Assembly (NCBI GenBank): GCA_949710005.1
Contig: OX453275.1
Span: 32,778,218-32,842,217 of the forward strand
Direction of reading: 5' to 3'
DNA from: Ricordea florida
Lineage: Eukaryota; Cnidaria; Anthozoa; Corallimorpharia; Ricordeidae
Length of the DNA stretch: 64,000 nt
Part shown: piece by piece, positions 63,669 to 64,000 of the stretch
Numbering within the stretch: position 1 is the first letter of the stretch
How the letters are laid out: each line of letters opens with the position of its first letter
Notes under the pieces: model-generated
The model's database searches: none
What the model saw: only the letters and a program-made list of their open reading frames with translations
What the model was told of the DNA's origin: nothing
Made by a program: the position numbers and the translations under genes

Positions 63669-64000
63669 CTAAAGAGAGGGAAGGTAAATTCACTCGCCTC
63701 AATTGCGGTAGTCTGCATTCATTTATGGAGACATCATCTACCTCTCACCGCCATGAGGTGGTGAGTAGTTACGAGCAAAGTTCTATATGTACCGCATTGA
63801 GATGCTTTTCAAAATTTATCTTTTTCAGCTTAAAATACTGAAGATATGGGGTTTCACTCTCTCTTGTTATAAGAGGGTTAATTAACCGTTAGCCGTAAAA
63901 CAGTCAAAAATATTAACCGTTAGCCGTAAAACAGTAAACAATATTAACCGTTAGCCGTTAAAGTCACCACCCCATTGAGACCCTCTTATAATTACCCTTC
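63669..64000. repeat. 31-bp tandem repeat inside a foldback, in the intron before exon 1
   Basis: Three copies of a unit starting ATTAACCGTTAGCCGTAAAA occur at about 63882, 63913 and 63944 (period 31). They are enclosed by inverted arms TTATAAGAGGGT (63869-63880) and ACCCTCTTATAA (63981-63992). This looks like a short non-autonomous element or satellite seed. The rest of the stretch shows nothing coding. Confidence 0.7.

Noticed and set aside
63882-63962. CRISPR-like array
   Set aside because: Only three units at 31-bp period without spacers of regular length; the genome is eukaryotic.

Overview
The window looks like nuclear DNA of an anthozoan cnidarian, most likely a stony coral. The evidence is GT-AG introns at high density, moderate GC, tRNA-derived SINE-like elements and MITE-type foldbacks of a kind I recall from coral genomes (recalled, not checked), and an extracellular multi-domain protein of metazoan type. 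Genus and species cannot be given.

Nearly everything recognisable belongs to one enormous gene on the minus strand. It enters at the high-coordinate end (N-terminal side) and leaves at the low end (C-terminal side). I traced 40 consecutive coding exons, from 63668 down to 28. Every exon boundary sits on an AG acceptor and a GT donor, and the reading phases match at all 39 junctions. The joined exons give 33,541 coding bases, about 11,180 codons, with neither start nor stop codon, so the complete protein is larger still. Residue numbers in the entries count from the first residue encoded in the window. Modules are called M1 to M24.

Layout of the protein. (1) 63668 to about 35.9 kb, exons 1-23: glycine-rich modules M1-M8, heavily interrupted by introns. 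M1, M3 and M5 carry an extra domain resembling the F5/8 type C (discoidin-like) fold. (2) 35062-27615, exon 24: one 7,448-base exon encoding modules M9-M15 at about 1.17-kb spacing. (3) 27.4-16.7 kb, exons 25-30: modules M15-M18 split by introns, with a 4.9-kb repeat-filled intron (19425-24322). (4) 16462-11810, exon 31: a 4,653-base exon with M18-M22, three of them recent tandem duplicates. (5) 11.2-5.7 kb, exons 32-36: M22-M23. (6) 5108-28, exons 37-40: a truncated last module M24 fused in one exon to an EGF array of about 34 tenascin/teneurin-style EGF-like repeats, 28 of which form seven copies of a four-EGF super-repeat.

Each glycine-rich module has about 370-410 residues. It has a glycine-rich half (GAGHGG, GGGSGGSI, GGRIAIYY, GAGTVY motifs) and a less glycine-rich half (FDEL, GDRTGxLHV, NQT, TGVxxL motifs). 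The regular short beta-strand/glycine-turn pattern suggests a beta-solenoid. With the EGF array it would make a very long, probably secreted or cell-surface fibrous adhesion or matrix protein. That role is inferred; I do not recognise a named gene.

The introns hold MITE-like elements, foldbacks, tRNA-derived SINE-like copies, a tRNA-like 113-bp tandem array and one decayed coding-like block. I see no second intact gene, functional tRNA or rRNA gene, CRISPR array, or promoter for the main gene.
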